Positions 26,885 through 35,137 of a DNA stretch of 64,000 bases are shown here, in pieces. The notes beneath the pieces are model-generated. The model had not been told where the DNA came from. It did no database searches and was given only the letters and a program-made list of their open reading frames with translations. The stretch lies in contig CABSCP010000007.1 of the NCBI GenBank assembly GCA_902476265.1, forward strand, positions 62,001-126,000. Reading direction: 5' to 3'. Position 1 is the stretch's first letter. Every line of letters starts with the position of its first letter. This DNA is from an uncultured Lachnospiraceae bacterium. GTDB taxonomy: Bacteria; Bacillota; Clostridia; Lachnospirales; Lachnospiraceae. A program made the translations under genes and the position numbers.

Positions 26885-27152
26885 CAAAGAGAAAACCGAT
26901 GAGGAAGAAGAGTACTCAACACGGGAACATCACAGAGAGCCGCAGGAGGTGGGATTGCGGTATGGGAACGTTTGACGAATGGACTTCCGAGGCTGGCCCC
27001 GAACCAACAGTAGGCGCCGGCGGGAACCGAACCCGTTACCAATCCGGCATGTATGATAGTACATGAAATGAGTGGACTTCACAGTCAATTTGAGTGGCAC
27101 CGCGATAATGACCCCATTACCGTCTCAAGCAAAAGCTTGAGGCGGTTTTTTG
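26885..27152 (+). promoter_or_regulatory. Tryptophan T-box riboswitch
   Basis: The leader shows the T-box parts in order: GAAGAAGAGTACTC at the base of stem I (K-turn AGTA element), the CAGAGAGCC AG-bulge region, a specifier loop with GAA-TGG-A where TGG (26980-26982) reads as a Trp codon, the antiterminator T-box AATTTGAGTGGCACCGCG at 27087-27104, and a terminator with ACCGTCTCAAGC pairing GCTTGAGGCGGT and then six T (27119-27152). Uncharged tRNA-Trp would stabilise the antiterminator. The downstream ABC operon is of the type known as trpXYZ, which agrees with the specifier. Confidence 0.9.
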
Positions 27153-27165
27153 CGCGCATAAACAA

Positions 27166-27280
27166 AGCCCTGCAAAGACAGCGGAAGGAGTTTTGGAAGC
27201 TCGCTTCCAAAAACTCCTTATGCTGGATTTATAGGGCGAGCAACGTAAGCCCACCGGCCGCGTCATCGGCCTGCAGGGCT
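27166..27280 (+). repeat. Nested inverted repeat between T-box terminator and trpX
   Basis: An inner stem, AAGGAGTTTTGGAAGC at 27185-27200 with its complement at 27203-27219 (one extra A), has only a TC loop. It is nested in outer arms AGCCCTGCA (27166-27174) and TGCAGGGCT (27272-27280). It follows the T-box terminator, has no T-tract, and lies in the trpX leader. Confidence 0.65.
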
Positions 27281-27367
27281 GTCCTTTCGCAGACAGCGCC
27301 TCCTCCACTCCCAACCCTTCCTTTTCTTCTTTGTTAAAATATTTTTTTCAGAAAAGGAGAACTCATA

Positions 27368-28438
27368 ATGAAAAAGAACACAATCGCAATGGCAATGGCA
27401 GTAATTTTAACCGCAGCATCCCTCATGGCAGGCTGTAGTCAGACCGCGGATACGGCGGCGGCAGCGCCGAAATCTGCGGCGGCATCTCAGGAAAATACGG
27501 AAGAAGCAGCGGCGGATCAGAAGACCTACACGGTGGGGATTTCCCAGTTTGCAGAACACGGTTCTCTGGACAACTGCAGGGAAGGTTTCCTGGAAGGGCT
27601 GAAAGAAGCAGGGATTGAAGAAGGCGTCAATCTGAAAGTTATTTTTGACAACGCCCAGGCGGATACGGCCACCGCGGGCATGATTGCGGATAACTATGTG
27701 TCCCAAAAAGTGGATCTGATCTGTGCGATTGCAACGCCCAGCGCCATGAGCGCTTATAATTCCTGCATGAATACGGAGATTCCCGTCATTTACACGGCGG
27801 TTTCCGATCCTCTGGCAGCCGGGCTGGCAGCGGCGGACGGCACGCCGGAAGGGAATATCAGCGGCACCGCGGATACGCTTCCGGTAGCTGCGCAGCTGAA
27901 AATGATCCGGGAGATTCTGCCCGATGCGAAAAAGATCGGGATCCTTTATACCACCAGCGAAGCGAACTCCGTCAGCACCATTGAAACCTATAAAGAGCTG
28001 GCCGGGGAATACGGATTTGAAATTGTGGATACCGGCATCAATACGCTGGCGGATGTGGATATGGCTGCTGCTGATATGGTTTCCAAAGTGGACTGCATTT
28101 CGAACTTGACGGACAATACGGTGGTTCAGGGGCTTCAGACCGTACTGGCAAAGGCGAATGCGGCAAAAATCCCGGTTTTCGGCTCCGAAGTGGAGCAGGT
28201 GAAAAATGGCTGCCTGGCATCGGAAGGGATCGACTATGTGGCCCTTGGGAAACAGACCGGCGCTATGGCTGCAAAGGTTTTAAAAGGGGAAGCGAAGGCG
28301 TCCGACCTGAATTTTGAAGTGTGTGAAGGCGCAAACCTCTATATCAATACACAGGCAGCGTCCGATCTGGGCATCGCCTTCCCGGAAAATTATGCAGCGG
28401 ATGCGGCGGAAGTATTTGAAGAGATTACAGTGGAATAA
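27368..28438 (+). CDS. trpX: ABC transporter substrate-binding lipoprotein, TrpX type
   Basis: 356 residues. A signal peptide with lipobox LMAGC puts the mature protein on the outer membrane face at Cys 23. The rest is the two-lobed fold of the ABC_sub_bind family (YTVGISQFAEHGSLDNCREG, IPVIYTAVSDP, IPVFGSEVEQV are family hallmarks). This family was first seen as binding proteins of aromatic amino acid or unknown substrates; the Trp-specific T-box upstream makes tryptophan the best guess. The start has AGAAAAGGAGAAC. It is followed 35 bp later by its permease. Confidence 0.85.
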   Translation: MKKNTIAMAMAVILTAASLMAGCSQTADTAAAAPKSAAASQENTEEAAADQKTYTVGISQFAEHGSLDNCREGFLEGLKEAGIEEGVNLKVIFDNAQADTATAGMIADNYVSQKVDLICAIATPSAMSAYNSCMNTEIPVIYTAVSDPLAAGLAAADGTPEGNISGTADTLPVAAQLKMIREILPDAKKIGILYTTSEANSVSTIETYKELAGEYGFEIVDTGINTLADVDMAAADMVSKVDCISNLTDNTVVQGLQTVLAKANAAKIPVFGSEVEQVKNGCLASEGIDYVALGKQTGAMAAKVLKGEAKASDLNFEVCEGANLYINTQAASDLGIAFPENYAADAAEVFEEITVE

Positions 28439-28473
28439 AAAGGAACCGGAATAAACCGACAGGAGGCATAACA

Positions 28474-29385
28474 ATGGAACTTGTCATCAGCGTGCTGGAA
28501 CAGGGCATGATTTACGGGATCATGGCGCTGGGGGTATATATCACTTATAAAATACTGGATTTCCCGGATCTGACGGTGGACGGCAGTTTCCCTTTGGGAG
28601 CGGCAGTCACGGCGGTAATGATCACCAAAGGCGCCCCGGCGCTTTTGACCCTGCCGGTGTGCTTTCTGGCAGGGGCGCTGACCGGCGTGCTCACAGGGCT
28701 GGTCCACGTAAAATTAAAGGTAAGGGACCTGCTGTCCGGCATCATCATGATGACAGCCCTTTATACGGTAAACCTGCGCATTGCGGGCAGGGCCAACCTT
28801 CCTTTTTATAAGGAGGAAACCGTATTTGACAACGGCCTGACCAACAGAATTTTTTCAGGGGGACTTTCTTCATGGAAAACGGTTCTGGTGATGCTTGTGA
28901 TCACCGTCATTGTGAAACTGCTGCTGGATTTATATATGGAAACCGGCTCCGGCTTTCTGCTTCGGGCGGTGGGGGATAATGCGGCCATCGTCACCGCTAT
29001 GGGAGAGGACCGGGGAAAGGTGAAAATTTTAGGGCTTGCCATCGCAAACGGACTGGTTTCCCTGGGCGGATGCCTGTTCGCACAGCAGCAGCGGTGCTTT
29101 GAAATTTCGGTGGGCACGGGCACCGTGGTGGTGGGCCTTGCCAGCGTGATTATCGGCACCAGTATTTATCAGAAACTGGAAGGAAAACTGACCGGACTGC
29201 TGCCGTCCCTGCGGGTGGGAATGATCACGGCCAGCGTGATTGCAGGCTCCGTCATCTATAAAGCCTGTGTGGCGCTGGCAATCCGGCTGGGCTTAAAATC
29301 CACGGATTTAAAGCTGATTACGGCAGTTCTTTTTTTGGTAATATTGGTTTTCAGCATGGAAAAAAAGGGGAAGAAAAATGCTTGA
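28474..29385 (+). CDS. trpY: ABC transporter permease, TrpY type
   Basis: 303 residues, very hydrophobic, about eight membrane helices, of the LivH/RbsC-like permease family. LDFPDLTVDGSFPLGAA near residues 27-45 is highly typical of permeases paired with ABC_sub_bind lipoproteins. The start follows GACAGGAGGC. The stop overlaps the ATPase start by 8 bp. Tryptophan import is inferred from the T-box and operon. Confidence 0.85.
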   Translation: MELVISVLEQGMIYGIMALGVYITYKILDFPDLTVDGSFPLGAAVTAVMITKGAPALLTLPVCFLAGALTGVLTGLVHVKLKVRDLLSGIIMMTALYTVNLRIAGRANLPFYKEETVFDNGLTNRIFSGGLSSWKTVLVMLVITVIVKLLLDLYMETGSGFLLRAVGDNAAIVTAMGEDRGKVKILGLAIANGLVSLGGCLFAQQQRCFEISVGTGTVVVGLASVIIGTSIYQKLEGKLTGLLPSLRVGMITASVIAGSVIYKACVALAIRLGLKSTDLKLITAVLFLVILVFSMEKKGKKNA

Positions 29386-30151
29386 ACTCTCTCACATCGA
29401 TAAATTTTATAACCCTGGATCCGTCAGCGAAATGTGTTTGTTCCAGGATTTTAATATGTCCATTCAGGAAGGGGAATTTGTATCCGTTGTGGGAAGCAAC
29501 GGTTCCGGCAAGACCTCCCTTTTAAACTTAATCTGCGGGAGCATCGATGCGGACAGAGGCCGAATTGTGGTAAATGATGCGGACATCACCGGGAAAAAAG
29601 AATATCTCCGGCATAAAAAAATAGGCCGTGTCTATCAGAATCCGGCGGCGGGCACCTGCCCGGGCATGACCGTTCTGGAAAACATGTCCATCGCGGACCA
29701 TAAGGGAAAAGGCTATGGACTGGGGCGCTGTGTGCAGAAAAAACGCGTGGAAGAGTACCGGAAGATGCTGGCAGGGCTGGGACTTGGTCTGGAGGATAAA
29801 CTGGAAACAAAGGTGGGTTCCCTTTCCGGCGGGCAGCGGCAGGTGCTGGCGCTTCTGATGGCTACGATGACGCCCATCGATTTTCTTATTCTGGATGAAC
29901 ACACCGCGGCCCTGGATCCCAGAACCGCCGAAATGGTGATGCAGCTGACGGATAAAATTGTGCGGGAAAAGAAGATGACCACTGTCATGGTCACCCACAA
30001 CCTGCGCTATGCCGTGGAATACGGAGACCGCCTGGTGATGCTGCATCAGGGAAAAATCGTCCTGGACAAAGCAGGGGACGAAAAAAGGCAAGTGAGCACG
30101 GAAGAAATTATGGGAATTTTTAACCGAATCAGTGTAGAATGCGGGAACTGA
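29378..30151 (+). CDS. trpZ: ABC transporter ATP-binding protein, TrpZ type
   Basis: A 257-residue cytoplasmic ATPase. Seen: Walker A GSNGSGKTSLLN, Q-loop region GRVYQNP, signature LSGGQRQVLALL, Walker B LILDEH with the switch His in TVMVTHN. It overlaps trpY by 8 bp and powers the importer. No standard terminator follows; instead a 345-bp palindrome starts 15 bp after the stop. Confidence 0.9.
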   Translation: MLELSHIDKFYNPGSVSEMCLFQDFNMSIQEGEFVSVVGSNGSGKTSLLNLICGSIDADRGRIVVNDADITGKKEYLRHKKIGRVYQNPAAGTCPGMTVLENMSIADHKGKGYGLGRCVQKKRVEEYRKMLAGLGLGLEDKLETKVGSLSGGQRQVLALLMATMTPIDFLILDEHTAALDPRTAEMVMQLTDKIVREKKMTTVMVTHNLRYAVEYGDRLVMLHQGKIVLDKAGDEKRQVSTEEIMGIFNRISVECGN

Positions 30152-30165
30152 ACTTTTTTCAGAAT

Positions 30166-30510
30166 CAGGATAACCGCATCAGACGGGCTGCACTCTCCAG
30201 TCCCGGCGGCGCCGGATGCGGCAGCGATCAGCGTCTGCAGGCAGCGGTGTGTTTTTCTGTGACTTATCCTATATGGCTTAGAAATACTCCCGCAACCAGA
30301 CGGCTTTTTGCCGTCGGACAGAAGTTGTTTGAACAAAGTGAGTTTCTTCTGTCCGGCGGCAGTTCAAAAGCCGACTGACTGCGGCTAGTATTTCTTGACG
30401 GATGGGATCGGAACAGAAAAATATACTGCTGCCTGCAGACGTTGATCGCTGTCGCAGAGGACGCCGCCGCCGGGACTGAAGAGTGTAGCCCGTCTGATGC
30501 GGTTATCCTG
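30166..30510. repeat. 345-bp near-perfect palindromic element
   Basis: The outer arms begin CAGGATAACCGCATCAGACG at 30166 and end with the exact complement at 30510. Complementarity continues, with mismatches, almost to the centre near 30335-30338, where GCCGTCGGACAGAAG (30310-30324) pairs CTTCTGTCCGGCGGC (30346-30360). Paired blocks include CAGTCCCGGCGGCG, CAGCGATCA, GTCTGCAGGCAGC, AGAAATACT and GTCGGCTTTT. It fills most of the 573-bp gene-free stretch 30152-30724, between trpZ and an Rpn-type nuclease gene. No target duplication is seen. Short open frames inside it are not credible genes. Confidence 0.9.
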
Positions 30511-30679
30511 TGTACTACCATAAACGATTCATTGCATTTTTCTTTCTTTTATGCTATATTCAATTTACTTCCAGTCACCGGCAGCATTCTGACTGTCACC
30601 CTGGAGTACGAATCTGCAGCTTTTCGCTGACGGCCTTTCGCCGGTAACCCCTGTTTCTTCGTTTGTTATATCAGGAAGA

Positions 30680-30709
30680 TTGCCTGTCGATGCTTTTTTC
30701 TGGTATAAT
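30680..30709 (+). promoter_or_regulatory. Extended -10 promoter of the Rpn-family gene
   Basis: TTGCCT at 30680-30685, 18 bp, then TATAAT at 30704-30709 preceded by TGG (extended -10). It overlaps the longer frame's ATG at 30680, so translation must start later, at 30725. Confidence 0.7.
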
Positions 30710-30724
30710 AAGAAAGGAAGTATT

Positions 30725-31729
30725 ATGCAAAAGAATAAGAGAAATGCGCGACATCATTCCTCCCGGAGGCCTGACAGCAAGGTGAATCGGGAGCACAAGG
30801 ACCGGCTTTTCCGACTCCTCTTCAGCAGCAGAGAGGAATTGCTGCAGCTTTACAATGCTGTACGGGGTAGTGACTACACAAATCCCGAAGACCTTGAAAT
30901 TACCACCATAGATAACACGATCTATATGACGATGAAAAATGATGTTTCTTTTCTCATTGACAATGTTTTGAACCTGTATGAACATCAGGCCAGTTTTAAC
31001 CCCAACATGGGATTTCGGGGGTTCCTTTATCTGGCCGACTCATACAGAAAATATGTAAAGACCAGACAGCTCGACATTTACAGCAGTTCGCCCATAAAAC
31101 TGCCGCTCCCCCAGTATATTGTATTTTACAACGGACTGCAGAAACAGCCGGACCGGATGGAACTGCATCTGACCGACCTTTTTGAAAAGTCCGACGGTCT
31201 GGCGCCCTGTGTAGAGGTGACGGCAACGATGCTCAACATCAACCGTGGCCATAACCGGGCGCTCATGGAAAAATGCCGGACTCTTTGGGAGTATGCGGAA
31301 TTTATCGGCAGAATCCGGGAGAACATGAACCACGGCCTTTCTCTGGAAGATGCCGTGGACGATGCTGTGGAAAGCTGTATTCGGGACAATATTCTTTCTG
31401 TTTTTTTAAAGGCGCATCGCGCGGAGGTGAAGGAAATTATGCTGACGGAATATGATGAAAAATTCCATATTGCACAGGAGAAAAGGATCAGCAGAGAAAA
31501 AGGCAGAGAGGAAGGCAGGGCAGAGGGCCTCGAACAGGGATTAACTCAGGGAGTGGCCAGAGGCGTTGCCCAATCTGTCCTTCAGCTGCTGGAAGATATT
31601 TCAGAAGTTCCGGAAGAACTTCAGAATAAGATTCTGCAGGAAGCGAATACGGAAATTCTGCGCCAATGGCTCAAAGCAGCCGCAAAAGCGGCATCCATTC
31701 AGGAATTCCGGGAACTTGCCGGCTTATAA
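30725..31729 (+). CDS. Rpn family PD-(D/E)XK nuclease / putative transposase
   Basis: 334 residues. The N-terminal half matches the PDDEXK_2 fold of Rpn recombination-promoting nucleases: DRLFRLLFSSREELLQLYNA, a run with NTIYMTMKNDVSFLIDN carrying the catalytic Asp, then NLYEHQASFNPNMGFR, where E-x-Q replaces E-x-K as is common in this group. LPLPQYIVFYNG follows. The C-terminus has a charged helix (REKGREEGRAEGLEQGL) and a short tail. E. coli Rpn proteins increase RecA-independent recombination and can cut DNA. The start ATG 30725 follows AGAAAGGAAG. It lies next to a large palindrome that could be its substrate; this is speculative. A TTCCGGCAG/CTGCCGGAG hairpin lies downstream near 31808-31827. 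Confidence 0.85.
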   Translation: MQKNKRNARHHSSRRPDSKVNREHKDRLFRLLFSSREELLQLYNAVRGSDYTNPEDLEITTIDNTIYMTMKNDVSFLIDNVLNLYEHQASFNPNMGFRGFLYLADSYRKYVKTRQLDIYSSSPIKLPLPQYIVFYNGLQKQPDRMELHLTDLFEKSDGLAPCVEVTATMLNINRGHNRALMEKCRTLWEYAEFIGRIRENMNHGLSLEDAVDDAVESCIRDNILSVFLKAHRAEVKEIMLTEYDEKFHIAQEKRISREKGREEGRAEGLEQGLTQGVARGVAQSVLQLLEDISEVPEELQNKILQEANTEILRQWLKAAAKAASIQEFRELAGL

Positions 31730-31906
31730 AAGGGGCAGGACCGGTTAAACGTGTTTTTCTGCCTGCTATTTGCACAACAACATTTAAGGAGATTATTCTC
31801 AGGATCTTTTCCGGCAGTTCTGCCGGAGGATGCAGGTTTTCTGCCTGTATGGATTCCGAAGTTTAGAGCATTTGCCCTGTGATTTTTGGAGAGGATCGGA
31901 GGGTGT

Positions 31907-32638
31907 ATGGAATATTTGATGTCCTGGTATTGGGACAAAGGGCATTTTCGCGAGAAGAATGAAGATTCTTTTTCTATGCAGAAGGTGCGGATGCGGCATA
32001 AGGAGGCCGCGTTTCTGATCGTCTGTGACGGCATCGGCGGACTGCCGGAGGGAGAAACGGCCGGCGGCTTTGTAACGGAACGGATGACGGAATGGTTTTA
32101 TAAGGAAGGAATTTTGGAAATGCGCGGCGTATTCTGGAGGAGGAAAACGGCGGACAGCGCGATTTTTGCACTTTCCCAAATCCAGCAGAAAATAGAATGC
32201 TGTGAAAGGGCGGAGGAAATTTGCTGTGGCACGACCTGCACGCTGGCGCTGGTAAAAGGCGGTCGGTTTATCGTGCTGCATAGCGGGGACAGCAGGGCTT
32301 ATCTGATCGGAAAGCGGGAAAAACTGCTCACCTGTGATCACCGCCGGGGAGGAGCCCTGATACGCTGTATGGGCGCATTCGGGTTTCAGCCGCCGGATAA
32401 GATCAGAGGACGTTTGAAAAAAGGGGAAGCACTGCTGTTATGTACGGACGGATTCTGCCGGCTGGCGCCGGAAGGATTTTGGAAAGGCTGCCTTTTGGCG
32501 GAAGAGAAGGATCCGGGCCTTTTTTATAAAAGACTGAAAGGAGCGGGAAGTTTTCTGGCCTCCCAGGGAGAAAAGGATAACATGACGGCTCTCCTTTTGG
32601 TCAGGGGAAAAGGAGGAGGTCTGTATGAAAGCGCATGA
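31907..32638 (+). CDS. PP2C-family protein serine/threonine phosphatase
   Basis: 243 residues, cytoplasmic. Seen: GHFREKNEDSF (the RxxNED metal motif), FLIVCDGIGGLPEGETAG (DGxGG), LHSGDSRAYLI, ALLLCTDGF, and GEKDNMTALLL (the DN motif). It is slightly shorter than PrpC/Stp (about 245-250). The start ATG 31907 has GGAGGG; an in-frame TTG at 31886 has no such site. The end overlaps the kinase gene by 14 bp, so it probably reverses the phosphorylation made by that kinase. This pair lacks the rsgA-rpe neighbours of the usual prkC-prpC locus and may be a second system. Confidence 0.9.
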   Translation: MEYLMSWYWDKGHFREKNEDSFSMQKVRMRHKEAAFLIVCDGIGGLPEGETAGGFVTERMTEWFYKEGILEMRGVFWRRKTADSAIFALSQIQQKIECCERAEEICCGTTCTLALVKGGRFIVLHSGDSRAYLIGKREKLLTCDHRRGGALIRCMGAFGFQPPDKIRGRLKKGEALLLCTDGFCRLAPEGFWKGCLLAEEKDPGLFYKRLKGAGSFLASQGEKDNMTALLLVRGKGGGLYESA

Positions 32639-33971
32639 GGATAGCAATGAGCGCATCATCGGGGAGAAATATGAGATCTGCGGCGAACTGGGACAGGGCG
32701 GCGGCGGACAGGTTTTCCGGGTATATGACAAAAGGCTGGATCAGTTCTGGGCTGCCAAACGGGTGGGGAAAAACAGTTCCCGTCTGGAAGAGAGGATGCT
32801 CACAAAGGCAGCAGGAAGTGCATTTCCCCGCATTGTGGATGTAGTGGAAGAGGAGAACTGCCGTTATCTGATCATGGATTGGATCGATGGGGAAACGCTG
32901 GAGGAAAAGCTTAAACGGACAGGCGCTTTTTCAGCAAAAGAAGCCCTGCAAATCGGAATCGGGATCTGTGATGCGATCGGCGCGCTTCATAAAATGCAGC
33001 CGCCCTTTGTTTACCTGGACTGCAAACCTTCTAATATTATGACGGACCGGGAAGGGAAACTCTGGCTGATCGATTTTGGCAGCGCCGCAGTCCTGGGAGA
33101 GACGGAGGCCGTGCCGATTGCTGTGAGTCCCGGTTTTGCAGCCCCGGAACTGTTTGGAGCAAAGGAGGACAGAAGAGCCGATGTGCGCACGGATGTATTC
33201 GGACTTGGCAGAACGCTGTATGCACTTCTTTCCGCCTGTAATCCCGCAAAACCGCCCTATACAGCGATTCGGTTAAAGGACTGTCGGCCGGACATTCCCC
33301 GGAAACTGGCCGCTGTTGTGGAAAAGTGTATGGAAGAAAAGCCAGAGCGCCGTTTTCAGACAATGGACGGCGTAAAAGCGGTTCTGCAGGAACAGCTGGA
33401 AGATCTGAAAAAGAACCTGTTTTGCAGGATGCTGCATCCGCTTTTCTTCTGGCTGCTTTTGATGCTTGCCGTTTGGCAGTGCCTGATCTTTTACCGGGAT
33501 GTTTCGGCAGGGTTCTTAAACGTAAAAAATGCGCTGGCAAAACTTTTTCTGACGGCGATGTTTATAGAGGCAGCTTCCCTGTGGCGGTATTTCTGCAAAA
33601 AGACAGGCCCGGGACGCGCCGCTTTTGAACCGCTGCAAAGCGTGATGCGCACGGAGAAGAAGGCAGGACGATGGCTGATCGCTTTTTGGATCGGACTGCT
33701 GCTGGCACTTCCGGCGGAAGTTCCTGTAGCAGCGAAGGAGACAGTGGCAGCCAAAATACTTCCGGTTATTCTGCGGGATGATAAGATGCGGAAACTGCTG
33801 GTGAAAAAGGATGCTGTTTTACAGAGCGGAGAAAGGCTTTATCTGGAGCTGGACCCGGCGCTGTTTGAACAGGGGCGGGAACTGGAGATTTATATGACTG
33901 CAAAATCGGCGGATGGCAGGGAAATTTATGAATATGTGTTGCGCTACTGTCCTATGGGAGAGAGCGAATGA
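32625..33971 (+). CDS. Membrane-anchored serine/threonine protein kinase
   Basis: 448 residues. The kinase domain (about 12-262) has the Gly loop LGQGGGGQVF, catalytic Lys in WAAKRV, the catalytic loop VYLDCKPSNIM, metal loop LIDFGSA and SPGFAAPE. The catalytic loop reads YLD instead of HRD: the base Asp, Lys and Asn are kept, and the His-Arg is lost. Three membrane helices follow (near 273-292, 305-318, 350-370), then about 75 residues that would lie outside. There are no PASTA repeats, unlike PrkC/Stk1. The start has AAAAGGAGG and overlaps the phosphatase gene. The kinase is likely active; what it senses is unknown. Confidence 0.88.
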   Translation: MKAHEDSNERIIGEKYEICGELGQGGGGQVFRVYDKRLDQFWAAKRVGKNSSRLEERMLTKAAGSAFPRIVDVVEEENCRYLIMDWIDGETLEEKLKRTGAFSAKEALQIGIGICDAIGALHKMQPPFVYLDCKPSNIMTDREGKLWLIDFGSAAVLGETEAVPIAVSPGFAAPELFGAKEDRRADVRTDVFGLGRTLYALLSACNPAKPPYTAIRLKDCRPDIPRKLAAVVEKCMEEKPERRFQTMDGVKAVLQEQLEDLKKNLFCRMLHPLFFWLLLMLAVWQCLIFYRDVSAGFLNVKNALAKLFLTAMFIEAASLWRYFCKKTGPGRAAFEPLQSVMRTEKKAGRWLIAFWIGLLLALPAEVPVAAKETVAAKILPVILRDDKMRKLLVKKDAVLQSGERLYLELDPALFEQGRELEIYMTAKSADGREIYEYVLRYCPMGESE

Positions 33972-34008
33972 AGCGGTACATGCAGCCCGAACGAGGTCTA
34001 TAAAGCGA

Positions 34009-34037
34009 TTGCACCCCTTTTCAGATTGTGATACACT
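34009..34037 (+). promoter_or_regulatory. Promoter for ispG-polC
   Basis: TTGCAC at 34009-34014, 17 bp, TACACT at 34032-34037, 33 bp before the ispG start. This new promoter marks the return to housekeeping genes. Confidence 0.6.
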
Positions 34038-34070
34038 TTCTATAAATGACAGGACAGGGAGGGTATCATA

Positions 34071-35129
34071 ATGCATAGAGACCATACACGGATCGTAAAA
34101 ATCGGCGACAGACTGATTGGGGGAGGCAATCCCATTCTGATTCAGTCCATGACCAACACGCCTACGGAAGATGTGGAAAAAACAGTGGCGCAGATCCACA
34201 GGCTGGAGGCGGTAGGCTGTGAGATCGTGCGCTGTACCGTGCCCAATGAATCGGCGGCCAAAGCGCTTGCCGAGATTAAGAAACAGATTTCCATTCCGTT
34301 GGTTGCGGATATTCATTTTGACTATAAAATGGCAATTGCCGCCATGGAAAACGGAGCGGATAAAATCAGGATCAATCCCGGCAATATCGGCGGGAAGGAT
34401 AAAGTGGCCGCTGTGGTGAAGGTGGCAAAGGAACGGGATATTCCCATCCGCGTGGGCGTTAACAGTGGTTCCCTGGAGCGGGAACTGGTGGAAAAATACG
34501 GCGGTGTGACCGCGGAAGGAATCGTGGAAAGCGCGTTGGATAAGGTGCATATGATCGAGGATCTGGATTATCAGAATCTGGTCATCAGCATAAAGTCTTC
34601 CGATGTGATGATGTGCGTAAAAGCCCATGAACTGCTGGCGGATCAGACAGATTATCCGCTTCATGTGGGCATTACGGAGTCGGGCACCCTGATTTCGGGC
34701 AATATCAAGTCAGGCATCGGTCTGGGACTGATTTTAAACCAGGGGATCGGCGATACTATCCGCGTATCGCTCACCGGAGATGTGACGGAAGAGGTGAAAT
34801 CGGCGAAAATTATTCTGCGCACGCTGGGGCTGAGAAAGGGCGGCATTGAAGTGGTCAGCTGCCCCACCTGCGGCAGGACAAAGATTGACCAGATCAGCCT
34901 TGCGAACCAGGTGGAGACACTGGCGGCAGAGTTTCCCCATCTGAATTTGAAGGTGGCTGTGATGGGATGTGCGGTAAACGGCCCCGGAGAAGCAAAAGAA
35001 GCCGATCTGGGAATCGCCGGAGGAATCGGAGAGGGCCTTTTAATCAAAAAGGGCGAAATCATCCGCAAGGTGCCGGAGGCAGAATTTCTTTCGACCCTGC
35101 GGTATGAATTGGAACACTGGAAGGAATAA
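34071..35129 (+). CDS. ispG: 4-hydroxy-3-methylbut-2-enyl diphosphate synthase (flavodoxin)
   Basis: A 352-residue iron-sulfur enzyme that opens the cyclic MEcPP ring to HMBPP in the non-mevalonate pathway. Seen: a TIM-barrel N-terminus (ILIQSMTNTPTEDVEKT, DIHFDYKMAI), and the C-terminal [4Fe-4S] ligands in SCPTCGRTK and MGCAVNGPGEA. The length is typical of the short bacterial form. It has GGGAGGGTATC before the start. It belongs to the same pathway as dxr (4290) and shares a transcript with polC, whose start is 8 bp downstream. Confidence 0.96.
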   Translation: MHRDHTRIVKIGDRLIGGGNPILIQSMTNTPTEDVEKTVAQIHRLEAVGCEIVRCTVPNESAAKALAEIKKQISIPLVADIHFDYKMAIAAMENGADKIRINPGNIGGKDKVAAVVKVAKERDIPIRVGVNSGSLERELVEKYGGVTAEGIVESALDKVHMIEDLDYQNLVISIKSSDVMMCVKAHELLADQTDYPLHVGITESGTLISGNIKSGIGLGLILNQGIGDTIRVSLTGDVTEEVKSAKIILRTLGLRKGGIEVVSCPTCGRTKIDQISLANQVETLAAEFPHLNLKVAVMGCAVNGPGEAKEADLGIAGGIGEGLLIKKGEIIRKVPEAEFLSTLRYELEHWKE

Positions 35130-35137
35130 ATCAGGAC

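Noticed and set aside
30139..30378. 79-residue open frame starting in the trpZ end and running into the palindrome
   Set aside because: It lies mostly within the palindrome, has no convincing ribosome-binding site and no protein-like pattern; palindromic DNA stays open on several frames by chance.
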